DNA of 64,000 bases, from positions 9,606,501 through 9,670,500 of the forward strand of contig JAUIMM010000113.1 of assembly GCA_031769625.1 (NCBI GenBank). Direction: 5' to 3'. Below the pieces are notes generated by a model, which was not told the origin of the DNA, did no database searches, and worked only from the letters and a program-made list of their open reading frames with translations. Below, piece by piece: positions 46,137 through 57,683 of the stretch. Each line of letters begins with the position of its first letter. Position 1 is the first letter of the stretch. Position numbers and translations under genes: made by a program. Source of the stretch: Taudactylus pleione (taxonomy: Eukaryota > Chordata > Amphibia > Anura > Myobatrachidae).

Positions 46137-46979
46137 CCATGTGGGGTAACACCATTAGTTACTGCACTCGGTTACACTAACCCTAGTGACACCACTGAAT
46201 TAAATTATAAACGTGTTTATAAATAAAGCTGGTCTTTTGATCTACAGATTCTCTTTTGTCATTGTTACATTATTACATATACTCTGGATATTTCACACAC
46301 CAAAATATGAGGCTTTATTTCAACAGGGGGTGCCAAAATCTATATCCACTTACCAAAAAAATCAGGCTCGGGCCAGCCCTGTCCAGGGTGCATGCAGGAT
46401 CTGGACCCAGGCCATCACAGTGCACAACTTCAGTTGCCAAAAGTCCAGGCATTTTGGTGTGGAGCAAGGTTTTATTACAGACTGCAGTGACATGGAATAA
46501 GAGGATCTGAGTGAGTATGGACAGACCATATTTCACCTGTATAAAAATGTGCAGTACAGGGATCAGCATGAGTTTTGTAATGTTGACTTACAATGCTGAC
46601 ATGTGAAGAAAATTATGCTACGTGGAAGTTTGCCATGGAAATAAAGTTAAAGTGGTAAAAGCTATAGATAGTTTCTAGCAACCGAGGTGATAATCCAAGT
46701 TCAGAAGAAGTAGACAGATCTATGGTGACAATAGTTTGGGGGTGACTGCGCTCTGGATTTGAACCCTAGTATGTTAAGGACCTACCCTAAAGAGGTTACC
46801 TGGATATGGTGGGTAGGCCCATAACCTTGGCCATGATTATGCTAAAAACCTCTATTGATTGCAAAATGTTATTGCATTTATATATTATCATTATTTTGGA
46901 GTTGTGCACCTGAGATTTGTCTGTTTCTATGGCGACAATAGGTCTAGCTTTGGAACCACATGTATATTCCCTTATCCAC
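46137..46979. other. Host flank, no gene seen
   Basis: It contains an AATAAA near 46223 and short frames without domains. The right part may be further decayed copia sequence, but I see no clear match before about 46980. Confidence 0.45.
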
Positions 46980-47910
46980 CAGAAAATGGCCACTCATGAT
47001 ATGTGGATGACATGCAAATGGCTTATGAAGGTAAAAGGCTAATGAGAAGAATTAACTTGAGGTGAACATTATATGCTACAAAGCTTAGTGCATGTAATGG
47101 CAGGAACAAGTATATAGACAGAATGTATCCATCTCTCAGCAATTGACTTTAGTGGGCACCGTAGTAGAGGATGAGTTTGCAATGGCGATGCTGCAAAACC
47201 TTCCCTAAGAGTACAATTTCTTGTATGTGGCATTAGAGTCTAGTACTACAAAGTTGATCTCAGAGATTATATGACTAAATTATTGCAGTTTCAAGAATGC
47301 ATACTTAAAAAAAAATGCTGAAATTCTGTTCTAGTTCAAAGCAGAGAAAGCCTGTTAAGATGTTTCAAATGTCAAGAGTTGGGTCACAAGGCCTCAGAAT
47401 GCAAATCAACTGGCACCTCATCACCTAAATATGACAGCAGGAATGAGTCAGCATTAAATGTAGCAGACAGCCACCACAAGGACTGCTGGTACATGGACTC
47501 AGGAGCCACCAGGCATTTTAGCTGCAATGAAAGTTGGCTCAAGTCATTAAAGTCGTGTGAGTCAGTAAACATCAGGGCAATAGGAGACAAGGTCCTAAAT
47601 ACCACAAAAGTTGGGACAATTACTTTATGCTTTAGAATTAAAGGCAGCAGTTGTCACAGACATTAAAGATATATTGTTTGTGCCTGATCTAAGAACTAAT
47701 GTAATTGTTATTAATTTACTTGAAAAAAGAGGATACAGAGTCAAATTTGCAAAGAGTCAGTGTGCTGTATACAACCAAAGAGGGACTGTAATTGCTGCAG
47801 CAACCGGGTACCAACAACTCTATACCCTAGACACAGTGAAATGTCATAAAATGATAGCTACTAAATCTGGCCTGTCAATGCATCTATGGCACAGAAGATT
47901 AGGACACCTA

Positions 47911-48085
47911 GGGGTATATTTACTAAAGTGAGAGTTTTTAAAAGTGGAGATGTTGCCCATAGCAACCAATCAGATTCTACTTAACATTTAACCAGCACCT
48001 TCTAGAAGATAATAGCTAGAATCTGATTGGTTGCTATGAGCAACATCTCCACTTCTAAAAACTATCACTTTAGTAAATTTACCCC
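47911..48085. mobile_element. 175-bp hairpin MITE (GGGGTATATTTACTAA family), CTA duplication
   Basis: The inverted ends are GGGGTATATTTACTAAAG and CTTTAGTAAATTTACCCC, with CTA at 47908-47910 and 48086-48088. The arms carry CCATAGCAACCAATCAGATT and its complement. It sits in the copia integrase region. A sister copy is at 49527. Confidence 0.92.
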
Positions 48086-48238
48086 CTAGGGTACGATTAT
48101 GCACAGAAGCTTCAAAATGGCTTGGTGACTGGGAAGCCAGTAAACAATCATGAAAGACCAGCATGTGAAAGCTGCATGAAAGGCACATGTTGTACCTTTC
48201 CCAAGTCTGCATCTAGAGCAACAGTGCCATTGCAATTA

Positions 48239-48590
48239 GGGCCTGATTCAGACCCAGATGCAAGGCTGCATTTGCACACAGCCTGTCGATGGTTGCAATC
48301 TGCGCATGCGTACAAGACGCTGTGCGCGTGCGCGAACCAGTCACTGCGGTCAGGAAGTGATGTCTGCTATTGTAACTGATTGTTTAATACACTTCCTGGA
48401 GATGACGTATGTTACTAAGGGAAAGTGGGCATCTTGTGTCAGGCTTGTGGGCATCTAATTTCATACTGCGATCGCACGGCAAAACATAGTGGGTGTGCTA
48501 GTGTCTTGCTAGCAAACGCGGGATTTGCATACTTCGACAACGGACGTCTGCATGCGAACGCAGCCTTGCGACCAGGTCTGAATCAGGCCC
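48239..48590. mobile_element. 352-bp Harbinger-type MITE, TTA duplication
   Basis: The ends are GGGCCTGATTCAGACCC and GGTCTGAATCAGGCCC, with TTA at 48236-48238 and 48591-48593. It carries a TGCGCATGCGTAC block like the other family members. It is inserted in the copia relic. Confidence 0.93.
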
Positions 48591-49045
48591 TTAGTGCATA
48601 TTGATGTGTGTGAACCAATGGAGGTAGAATCCATGATTGGGAAAAATTACTTCATGACACTCATCAATGATGCTACTAAAGTGACACATGCTTATTTTCC
48701 GAGAAACAAAAGTTCAGAGTACAAAAGCGTCATAGAGAACCAATCAGGTCTGAAAGTAAAGGTACTAAGATCTGAAAATGGCGGAGAATACAAGAACAGA
48801 AATGTAATCAATTATCTTAAAAGAAATGGCATACTGCATCAGATAACTGTCGCTTATTCATCAGAACAATATGAAATGAGTGAAAGACCATAGTTGGTAG
48901 AACTAGAGTATGCTGAATGATGCACGTCTTGAAAAAAGATTTTGGATAGAAGCAGTGCAAATAGCTATTTATCTCAAAAATCAAACACCTACAGTTGCAG
49001 TCAAAGACAAGACACCATTGGAGGCGTGGGCAGACAAAAGACTGA

Positions 49046-49244
49046 GGGGTCTATTTACTAAGCAGTGTTAGGAGACAGAGTGAAAAGTGATAAGAAAGTG
49101 ATAAGCTACCAGCCAATCAGCTCCTAACTGCCATCTCACAGGCTGTGTTTGAAAAATGACAGTTGGGAGCTGATTGGCTGGCACCTTATCACTTTCTTAT
49201 CACTTTTCACTCTGTCTCGTAACACTGCTTAATAAATAGACCCC
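49046..49244. mobile_element. About 199-bp hairpin MITE (GGGGTCTATTTACTAAG ends)
   Basis: Long arms containing AAAGTGATAAGAAAGTGATAAG and AGCCAATCAGCTCC pair with their complements. It ends ATAAATAGACCCC. It is related in its termini to 47911. No clear target duplication is visible. Confidence 0.85.
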
Positions 49245-49526
49245 CAAGTATCAGTCATTTATGTGTATTTAGATGTAGGGCATACACTCACATTCCCTAA
49301 GTGAATAGAAACAAGTTTGATTCTAAATCCATCATGTGCATCATGCTAGGATACTGTAAGCAAAGCAAAGGTTACCAATAGTAGGACAATAGTAACAAGA
49401 AGCTCATAATGTCAAGGAATATGTGTTTCATGAGACTACTTCACCTAAATACAAACAAAGTTTTGTGCAGCCACAAAGACATGTGATGCTAGACATGCCT
49501 GCAGCTGAAAGCGTGTCAGAGACTAA

Positions 49527-49700
49527 GGGGTATATTTACTAAGGTGTGGGTTTTTAGAAGTGGTTTTGTTGCCCATAGCAACCAATCAGATCTAGCTATT
49601 ACATTCTAGAAGGTGCTAGATAAATGTTAAGTAGAATCTGATTGGTTGCTATGGGCAACAAAACCACTTCTAAAAACCCGCACCTTCGTAAATATACCCC
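49527..49700. mobile_element. 174-bp hairpin MITE, TAA duplication
   Basis: The ends are GGGGTATATTTACTAAGG and CGTAAATATACCCC, with TAA at 49524-49526 and 49701-49703. The arms share CCCATAGCAACCAATCAGAT with the MITE at 47911. Confidence 0.92.
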
Positions 49701-49790
49701 TAAGACATTAAATACAGATAACCAATTGAGGAACAGGAGTTCCATGAGGAGCAACAAAAGGAAACCTCCCAGGAAGTTGTTAGGTAATTC

Positions 49791-51844
49791 CTCAGTTAGT
49801 GTGTTTCATGTATCCAGATAAAACAGTTTGATTTCTCATGTCTTGAGTGTTTTTTTTGCAGGTATGTGGACTGGAATATGTACAAATGTTGATTTTTTTT
49901 CATTATGTTGATTTGCATAATCTCTTTTGTTTGTTATTACAGACAAGATATCAAAGTCATGTAATGCTCACAGTATTTATGTAATGAGAGGCAGTCTTGA
50001 GCGAAGGGCTCTGTACTGCCTCCATCCATTAGTCAGAGCCAGTGGTCTCTAGATCCCACCGCAGACCTGACCTCCGGCATGCGTTCACTGCACATGCAAG
50101 GGTTCCCTTTGTGTCTTCTTAGCGTCTATGCAAGATGGACATACCCTGAGACTTTCCCCAGTGTTACAACCATACAAGGCCCCACATGTGTCCCAAACAC
50201 CCTGTACCGCCACCGCTTGTCTAGTGGAGTACAGCACCACACACCACTAAGGTGTATGCTCCAATTCTATCTGGTACACTACAACACCCAGTATACTCAA
50301 TCACTCTAGGCTGCATCTACTACCCAGTTATATTGTGCCTGCTTTATCTCTGTGTCTACAGCCATCTGTATTTCTGCCTGGTAAAGAACTGGTTAAGCTG
50401 TTTCACATGTGGAGTAACCACCACTACTAACAATTCCTGCACACTTCACCAATCCACCATCAGTACTCCCAGGGCTAAGAGTACTGTTAAGTGCCCCAAA
50501 TACTCTGCTAATAAGTTATGGAACCAGTGTCCTAACCCTGATCACTCTGCTAATATTAATTGCATTCCTTACCAAGTGTAATTTCTACACCTATATAAGA
50601 CCAGTGCAGTTTTTGAGTTAATGATGATGATGGCTGCATATTTGCTCAGGACAAATCCACAGTATGTGGCAGATTTAGGGTTGCACATTATTGAACATGG
50701 GTGTAACTCAATTTACAGAAAAGGAAACATAAGTGTGCAGAGGCGCTTACCTACTCTGCCGGGTCATCCGAGAGACTCTCCTGGATACACAGAAAAGAAG
50801 GCAAGTGTCCCACAAGCCCCTCGCTGCCGAATACTTCCTGAGGGAAGTATGGGGGTCTGATGACATGATTTGTTCTGAACTGTTCATCTTGGCCCCTGCT
50901 TTACAATACTGGGAATCACGGTACTGTATAGCAATGGTGGTAGGGCCATGATCAGTGATTGGCAACCTTTTTCAACTCACGGCACATGGAACACGATTTT
51001 AAAATTGCCAAGGCACACCATTAGTCCCCCACTGGAAAAAGAACACACGCACTGTCCCCTGTGGAAAAAAGAAACACACACACAGGCCCCCACAGGAAAA
51101 AAAACAGACATTGCCCACCACAGAAAGAGAAGACATTGGCCCCCACAGGAAAAAAATCAAAGACATTGGGCCCCACAGAAAACAAAAAAGAAAACTCAGT
51201 TATTGCCCCAGTTCACCACAAAACTTACCTGACCTGATCGTAGCAGAGATAGGAGCTCCCAGTCATCCCTGTCCCACAGCCACGTATGGTATCGGCACCT
51301 AGCAGTCAGTGTGTATAGCCTTAGTCACATTCAATCACTTACTGCAGAGTGCAGAACAGTAAGTGCAGGAGGGCAGGACGACAACGCGGTGTGCTTGACC
51401 TATGATGTCAAGGCAACAAGCCCAGCGCTGCCGAAGCTCGAAGTTCAACTGAAATTACTTATTATTATTTTTGGATGACTGACATTGGACCAGTGGCATA
51501 TCTATAATGAGTGCAGTGTGTGCGGAGTACACAGGCCCCCAGGTCCAGGGGGGCCCCGCACAACCTGCACCCATATTTTTTTAAACTTACCTGTCCGTGG
51601 TCCCGCGTCGGGTGTCAGCGCTGCTCAGAACACCGGAAAATGGCCACCACTGCCATTTTTCCGGTGTTCTGTGCATGCGCAGTAGACTCTGGGCACACTC
51701 TAGTGCCCAGAGTCTACTGTGCATATACAGACCGCCGGAAAATGGCCGCAAAGGCCATTTTTCCGCCGTTCTGTGCATGCGCAGTAGATTCCGGGCACAC
51801 TCTATGCTGGCATATTTCTAAGCATTTCTGCTGGTGACATGTCA

Positions 51845-51878
<34 letters not shown>

Positions 51879-52175
51879 AATCACTGTTACTGCTGGCATA
51901 CTCATCATTGTCTGGTGGTGCACAAGTACCCTAGTGATGATCTTTAGTGGTGGCTCTTGATAGCATTGCAACCTAATGGAGGTCCTGAATCAATTGTATG
52001 TCGCATTTTAAATGAATATAGAATACATTTATTATTCATCTTTACAAATAATTTTGAAATGAAATGTTGTTTGGCTTTTTAAATAAGTCAAGTACTGTAC
52101 CAAAAATTGCTCCTCACACCCCCCTAAAAAATCATAAAAACTAGCAAGTTTCCCAACGCTGTTGCACTGGACTAT
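49791..52175. other. No gene; fragments of unclassified repeats
   Basis: From about 50950 (CAGTGATTGGCAACCTTTTT) and about 51493 (CCAGTGGCATATCTATAATG) two repeat-like starts occur. A GGAAAATGGCC...GGCCATTTTTCCG palindromic pair repeats at 51635-51780. (ATT)n lies at 51847-51878. CTATATAAGACC near 50590 is TATA-like, but I cannot tie it to a gene. No coding region is recognised. Confidence 0.4.
51847..51878. repeat. (ATT)n microsatellite
   Basis: About ten ATT triplets, slightly interrupted at the right end. Confidence 0.93.
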
Positions 52176-52855
52176 GGCCCTCATTCAGACCCGGACGCAA
52201 GTGGCCGTTCGTACGTTCGGCGTACGTAACAAAAAATTTAAATTCAAGCACTCGCTCGTATTTTCGCTCGCAGCCAAACATCCTCCCCAAACTCAAACGA
52301 CCCCTCCTCTAACTAATGAGCGTGCCAAATAGCGAGCGTACATCCCCGAAGTGGCTTGAAGGGAACGCACGCACAAGTACTACCCGGAAGTTGGACTGTC
52401 AGATTTCAATTAACTGCTCGTTTATTCTGCCTACCTCCCTCAATCGTATCATGCCAATCAATATATCAATTAGCTTAATTGTTTTTTGTTTTGTTTTTTT
52501 AACACAATGCAATAAACTTTATTCATGTCCGTGTTTGTGTTTACCCGCAGAATACGTACGTCTTAAACATTCGCTTTTAATTGTCAAAATACATGTTAGC
52601 CCCAATTAAACAATTGTTCTATTTGTTTTTCTACCCGCATATTTCCCGGAGTTCATTTCTTTATTTAAATTTGCTTACGCATGTCACTGCATCAAGCCTA
52701 TCATAAGTCTCAAGAGATTTCTGGCCCTGTCGAACACATGACTCATACACTAACCAATAGAATTGGTCCTGTTAATTACCCAAATACATTAGCCAATCAA
52801 AAAAATTTTGGGCACTTTATTAAAAATGATTTTTCACAAATACACTATTGCCATC

Positions 52856-54441
52856 ATGAGAGCCTCCGCATTCACCAGGCGTGAGCTGCTGGTGCTAACG
52901 GAGGTCATGGATCACCAGCCAGCCTCCACCCATCACCAACCGCGAAAAGCGTTCCGCATATGCGGAGGTACGGGCCCGCCTGCGCTCCTTCGGCTCACGC
53001 CGCCAGATCGGGCAGCTGGAGCGCAGGTGGTCGGACCTGCAACGGCGGACGCCCCGCTTGCTGGCATGCTTTCGCATGCAGATCGCCGAAAGTAAGTTTT
53101 ATGGACTGTGGTTTTCATGTTTGTCTTTGTGGCCCTAACTGCATGTGCATGTTTTCCCTGTATTTCCTATTTATTCATTGTACTCATATCTGCGTGTGCA
53201 TGTTTTCCCTGTAGTTCATATTTATTCATTGTACTCATATCTGCATGGCCATGTTTTCCCTGTAGTTCATATTTATTCATTGTACTCATATCTGCATGGC
53301 AATGTTTTCCCTGTAGTTCATATTTATTCATTGTACTCATATCTGCATGGCCATGTTTTCCCTGTAGTTCATATTTATTCATTGTACTCATATCTGCATG
53401 GCCATGTTTTCCCTGTAGTTCATATTTATTCATTGTACTCATATCTGCATGGCCATGTTTTCCCTGTAGTTCATATTTATTCATTGTACTCATATCTGCA
53501 TGGCCATGTTTTCAATGTAGTTCATATTTATTCATTGTACTCATATCTGCATGGCCATGTTTTCCCTGTAGTTCATATTTATTCATTGTACTCATATCTG
53601 CATGGCACTTTTTTTAGGGGGGGGATTAAAAAATGGTGTTTTTTGCGGATTTGTGTTGAAACTAACCCCAATTTGTTTCACATCTTTTAGGGGCCCAGCG
53701 AAGACTACGCCGTCATCGTCAGCCCAGACGGCGCTCACGGCCACTCTCCCCAACCCCCAGCCAACACTGCACAACCACAAATTCCCCTATTCCCCACTCC
53801 TCCCCAGCCTTCCAAGACCCTCTGGCTGAAATTTCGGGGCTCCTTCCCCTCCGTCCCAATTCCCCCTCTCCTCCAACCACCCCTCTTCGAATTACCCCCT
53901 CCCCGGAATCGGTAATTACCCCGCCCCGATCGTTGGGGAATGGAGGCACCTCCGAGGAGGACGAGGGAGGGCCTTCCGAAGCTGCCGTTTTATCTTCCGG
54001 TATGTTTTTCTTTGGGTTTTTTTTTTCGACACAAACTGTTTGTATGTAATCATGTGTCGTTCCTTTTTTGGGGGTTTTTTGCTAGACTTTTGGGGATTTT
54101 GCAGATTGCCTTTACCTGTTACTGCTGATTTCAACATACACATATCACACCTGTCGGAATTTGTACATTGGCCTTGTATTTTTGGCCTACACCATTTTTG
54201 GTTGATGTGTTTTAATGGTGTAATTATGGTTAGTTTGTTTTTTTTGTTTTTTTGGGGGTTTTGGTTTTGGCTTGTTTTTTAATGTGGTTTCATTATTGTT
54301 GTATTAATCCCCACACTTTTCTCACCCACAGAGGAACAGAGGCGTCGGGCAGAATTAGCCGCCTGTGTGGGCCAGATGCGCCACAATATCATCGGTCTGC
54401 TGGTGGTCCTTGACCATATGTTGGTCCTCCTTAGGGACTAG
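52856..54441 (+). pseudogene. SANT/Myb-like protein A of the Harbinger element, three exons, one frameshift
   Basis: Exon 1 (52856-53091) starts MRASAFTRRELLVLTEVMD, the first helix of a SANT/Myb-like domain. The rest of that domain (TNREKRSAYAEV, then RRWSDLQRR) is in a different frame from about 52929, so a one- or two-base indel lies between 52905 and 52929. Donor GTAAGT at 53092 joins acceptor TTTTAG to exon 2 (53691-53999), an arginine- then proline/serine-rich linker. Exon 3 (54332-54441) is EEQRRRAELAACVGQM plus a hydrophobic, helix-like end and a TAG. Splice phases agree at both junctions, which supports the model. AATAAA is at 54468-54473. The role is likely DNA binding and nuclear import of the transposase, by analogy with Harbinger Myb-like proteins. 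Confidence 0.8.
53140..53610. repeat. 51-bp minisatellite in intron 1 of SANT gene A
   Basis: About nine units of TTCCCTGTAGTTCATATTTA + TTCATTGTACTCATATCTGC + ATGGCCATGTT occur. The period is a multiple of three, so 169-181-codon frames run through it on both strands. They are not genes. Confidence 0.95.
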
Positions 54442-54467
54442 TTTTTTTTGTTTTTTGCCCATTTATA

Positions 54468-54473
54468 AATAAA
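54468..54473 (+). terminator. Poly(A) signal of SANT gene A
   Basis: AATAAA lies 27 bases after the TAG stop, followed by a T-rich stretch. Confidence 0.75.
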
Positions 54474-55265
54474 GTGTTATTTTCTAAGTAACGTTCTGGC
54501 TCATTCGTTTTTTCAAAATCAGAGATTGTTTACCCTGACATAAGTAGACTGTTCCTGCAAGGATTAGCAATTTTTGTCACTAAGATTGTGTGTTGTATTT
54601 TTATGTAAAACAGCCACAAGAAACACCTAACAGTAACAATCTCATTTCCCTTTTTTGGTGTAGTCACAATTAGATATTACTACATTTTACAGGTTCCTAG
54701 TTGGGGTGCAAGCTGCTTAGGCCAATATTACGAAGCCAAATGATTGTACAGGATTCCTTTGGGTGTTGGTTTGGACCCTGAAAACATATTACATTTTAGC
54801 TCAACTGGCGTCAATACTGGATTACCCCTTAGTCAAATGTAACGTGTGTGAACCTGGTTACACTTGCTTGTAACGTTCCAAAAAAGGTACAAAATTTCAC
54901 TCTCAAAACATTTATTCACAACATAACTGAAAAATCAAAGTGGTCACTCACAAACAAAACACACAGTGATAATCACAAATACAACACATACCAACAAAAC
55001 CAAATAAAAAAACAACAAATCAAGAACTGGTTGACGAAGGACCATGCCAACATGATTCCACAAATATGGCGTTGCAATATGGGTTCCATAATATATCCCC
55101 AAAATGTCCACATACAGGTTTTTTAAGGGTAGCAGGAAGTAGTCATCGTTGGAGTGCCAAAGATTATGTGAAAAAACAGAAGATGGAGAAAATAAAAATA
55201 AATAATTAGATGTTCTCAAACAAACCCTACCACATTAGGTATAAACACTGTTGTTTTGGCAATAA
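54474..55265. other. Space between the two convergent Harbinger genes
   Basis: SANT gene A (plus) and the transposase (minus) converge here. No further coding region is seen; the 54848-55126 and 54944-55219 frames are featureless. An AATAAA-type signal on the minus strand (TTTATT) lies near 54908 and could serve the transposase. Confidence 0.5.
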
Positions 55266-56382
55266 TTACCTAAAAAATCTGGCCACCACATCATCGCGTA
55301 TGGCCCCCCCACACACTGACTTCCGACCAACCTCGGGGGGGCCATCCTCAGGTAAGGCATCCTCTGGCTGCATTGGGACACCGCTCCTTATGGCAATGTT
55401 GTGAAATATCCCACACAGGACCACAATTTTCGAAACCATATCCGGCAAATACATGAGCTCGCCACCAGAGCGGTGGAGGCATCTGAATCGGCCTTTTAAA
55501 AGGCCGATACAGTGCTCCACCACTTGCCTGGTGGCTGTAAGTGCGGAATTATACTCACTTTGTGGCCCTGGTGTGGGAGCCAAATAAGGAGTGAGCAGCC
55601 AGGGCGTGCAAGGGTAGCCACTGTCTCCTGTGAAAAAGAATAGACAACATCAGGATCACTCTGTATGAAGCTTAACATTGTTATGTACTAAAGGTCTCCA
55701 CTTACCCAAAAGCCACGCATCACCAGCTTGTAGGTTGGTTAATTTGTGCCATATCCCTGATTGCCGGATGACGAAGGAGTCATGTGCACTTCCTGGTAAT
55801 TTTGCATTCAGGGCAGGATCTGGAGGGAGGCATCACATACCACCATTACATTGAGGGAGTGATAGTGTTTCCGGTTTCTAAATATTGCCTCCAGCCGTGC
55901 TGGAGGCTGAAGTGGTATGTGAGTACCATCCACAACCCCTATGATGTGTGGGAAGCCAGCTATTTGGTAAAAATTGGCCTTGGCCACACTAAGGGCACCC
56001 ATATCCAAAGGCATTTTAATAAAATGATGGAGGTGCTTGAAAAGTGCCTCCATCACTGCCCTCAGGATCCGGGAAAAGGAGGATTGTAATATGCCCGCCA
56101 CTATTCCCACCGTTGTTTGAAACAATCCTGAGGCACAGAAATGTAACACCGCCGTTGCGTAAGTGGTGGTATTGCTGTAGGACTGTCAATTTGCCGCTCA
56201 AGATCACTCTCTATTAATGAGAGAGTGTCTATGATGATTTTGGGAGGAAGACGGTAGCGTCTTAAAACCTCATCATCGGGCATTCCAAAAAGGGTGACAC
56301 GTGTTCGAAATATCTGGGGCCTTGCCCGCCTACGATGCCTACGCCTGGGACGAGATTGAGGTTGGTCAGCTTCCGGGAGCAT
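55266..56382 (-). pseudogene. Harbinger DDE transposase, two frameshifts
   Basis: The gene runs from ATG 56382 (MLPEADQ) to a stop at 55266, about 346 codons after removing a 78-nt intron (55628-55705, GTAAGT...CACAG). That is the usual HARBI1-like size. The N-terminal part has DDEVLRRYRLP and an SLIESDLER stretch. An indel near 56140 shifts the frame before a helix-turn-helix-like FCASGLFQTTVG and SFSRIL segment. The catalytic residues are GVVDGTHIPL (first Asp), GDSGYP after the intron (second Asp) and VVEHCIGLLKGRFRCL (Glu). A second indel near 55815 precedes NAKLPGSAHDSF. All three catalytic acids survive, so only the frameshifts break it. The enzyme cuts and joins transposon ends with 3-bp duplications. 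Confidence 0.9.
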
Positions 56383-56409
56383 GGCCAGAACAATCCGACC
56401 CAGATCAAC

Positions 56410-57203
56410 CTGAAATGGCAAGATTTGAATGTCAGGCTTTTTAACGCCCCCAAAAATTAAAAATTTCACTTAGCTTGAAGATACCATCCATTGATGCTTA
56501 CATGCCGGGGTATTGTCATGATATGTGCAAACTGGAAATAATCACAACATAAATATACATCATTTTATGCTGGCCATTTCTGATTCCAAATTTTAAGCAA
56601 GACCAAACATAAAAGGGGAGAAACACACATTTGGGCAAAGAGCAAAACGACATTGCGCACACTATGCCAAATTGAGGCCAAATGTAAGCAACAAATGCAC
56701 CAGAGAAAACACAAACAATTTTACAGGATGAATAAGCATATCACAAAGCGCTAATTAGTTCGCCAAGAAAAGTCACAATTGAAAGTAATAAAAATTCGCT
56801 AATTAGTTCGCAAAGACAAGTCACAATTGAAAGTAATAAAAATGCGCTAATTAGTTCGCCAAGAAAAGTCACAATTGAAAGTAATAAAAATGCGCTAATT
56901 AGTTCGCAAAGACAAGTCACAATTGAAAGTAATAAAAATGCACTAATTAGTTCGCAAAGACAAGTCACAATTGAAAGTAATAAAAATGCGCTAATTAGTT
57001 CGCAAATACAAGTCACAATTGAAAGTAATAAAAATGCGCTAATTAGTTCGCAAAGACAAGTTAAAAAAACGCAGCTAAAATAAACAAAAAATAAACACAG
57101 ATTTCGGATTTGGAAAAACAAAGGTTACATGTGTAAGGCCAACCAAAGTTGCGTAAAGACAAACAAGAACATTTACAAAACAATTTAACAAATGAACTTA
57201 CCA
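56410..57203 (-). other. Probable 5' intron of the Harbinger transposase gene
   Basis: On the minus strand a donor-like CTTG|GTAAGTTC lies at about 57203 and an acceptor-like TTGCCATTTCAG|GTTGATC ends near 56410, just upstream of the ATG at 56382. The preceding exon (about 57204-57265) would be noncoding or an N-terminal addition. The intron contains the 48-bp array. Confidence 0.5.
56750..57060. repeat. 48-bp minisatellite upstream of the transposase
   Basis: About 6.5 units of GCGCTAATTAGTTCGCAAAG + ACAAGTCACAATTGAAAGTA + ATAAAAAT occur. The 126-codon minus frame here is read-through of the array. Confidence 0.95.
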
Positions 57204-57683
57204 AGAGATAATATATAAGAATCCGGATCAAAAGGTCTTTGGGGCAGAGCCAAAATAAAACCTAAGAGAGATGAAATGACGGAAAACAAAAATTAGAAAA
57301 TTCTTAAACAGAAGGAGACACAAATTTACCCAAAGTTAGACTTCCCAAAACTTACCAAAACTGGAAACAACCAAAAAAATTACAACCGAAAAAAAACGAA
57401 CGGAAATCAAAAAACGAATATATCCAAAAAAACTACTTCCAAAAACGCAAACTCCTACACCAGCCAACAATCAACTCCAACCAACGTAACCTCCAACATT
57501 CAAAAAATGCCACCTCGAATCGAGACGCCCCAAGCCATAAATAGTGTTTCGTTTCCCGCACAAATTAAGGAGGGATCATAGGAACGCACAATCAATGATG
57601 CGGCCGCAAAATAAGGACGCATGTATAAATACGTCACGAGACAAAAAAAACATTCTGGTGTATTTCTTGTTTGGAGCTCAGAC

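Larger units (their letters stand above)
46980..49790 (+). pseudogene. Ty1/copia retrotransposon relic (gag, protease, integrase)
   Basis: In order, with frame changes and stops: a gag remnant (about 46980-47340, with MLQNLPKEY-like and MTKLLQF segments), a CCHC zinc knuckle (C-FK-C-QELG-H-KASE-C, 47358-47400), and a protease DSGATRH (47496-47516). Then come a GAG-pre-integrase segment LWHRRLGHLG (about 47885-47915), an integrase core beginning HIDVCEPM (about 48597) with SENGGEY, and a downstream region ending near 49035. After another MITE an integrase C-terminal GYC-KQSKGYQ-like stretch follows (about 49350-49375). An NRSSMRSNKRKPP stretch near 49725-49785 is typical of the integrase/RT junction. 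No reverse transcriptase or LTR is visible. Three MITEs split the integrase half, and one splits the C-terminal part. It is long dead. Confidence 0.85.

Noticed and set aside
53108..53690. 169- and 181-codon frames that look like repeat membrane proteins (FPCSSYLFIVLIS)
   Set aside because: This is the 51-bp minisatellite, and it lies in an intron of the Harbinger SANT gene A.
56741..57121. 126-codon minus frame with leucine-rich repeats (LLLSIVT)
   Set aside because: It is read-through of the 48-bp minisatellite upstream of the transposase.
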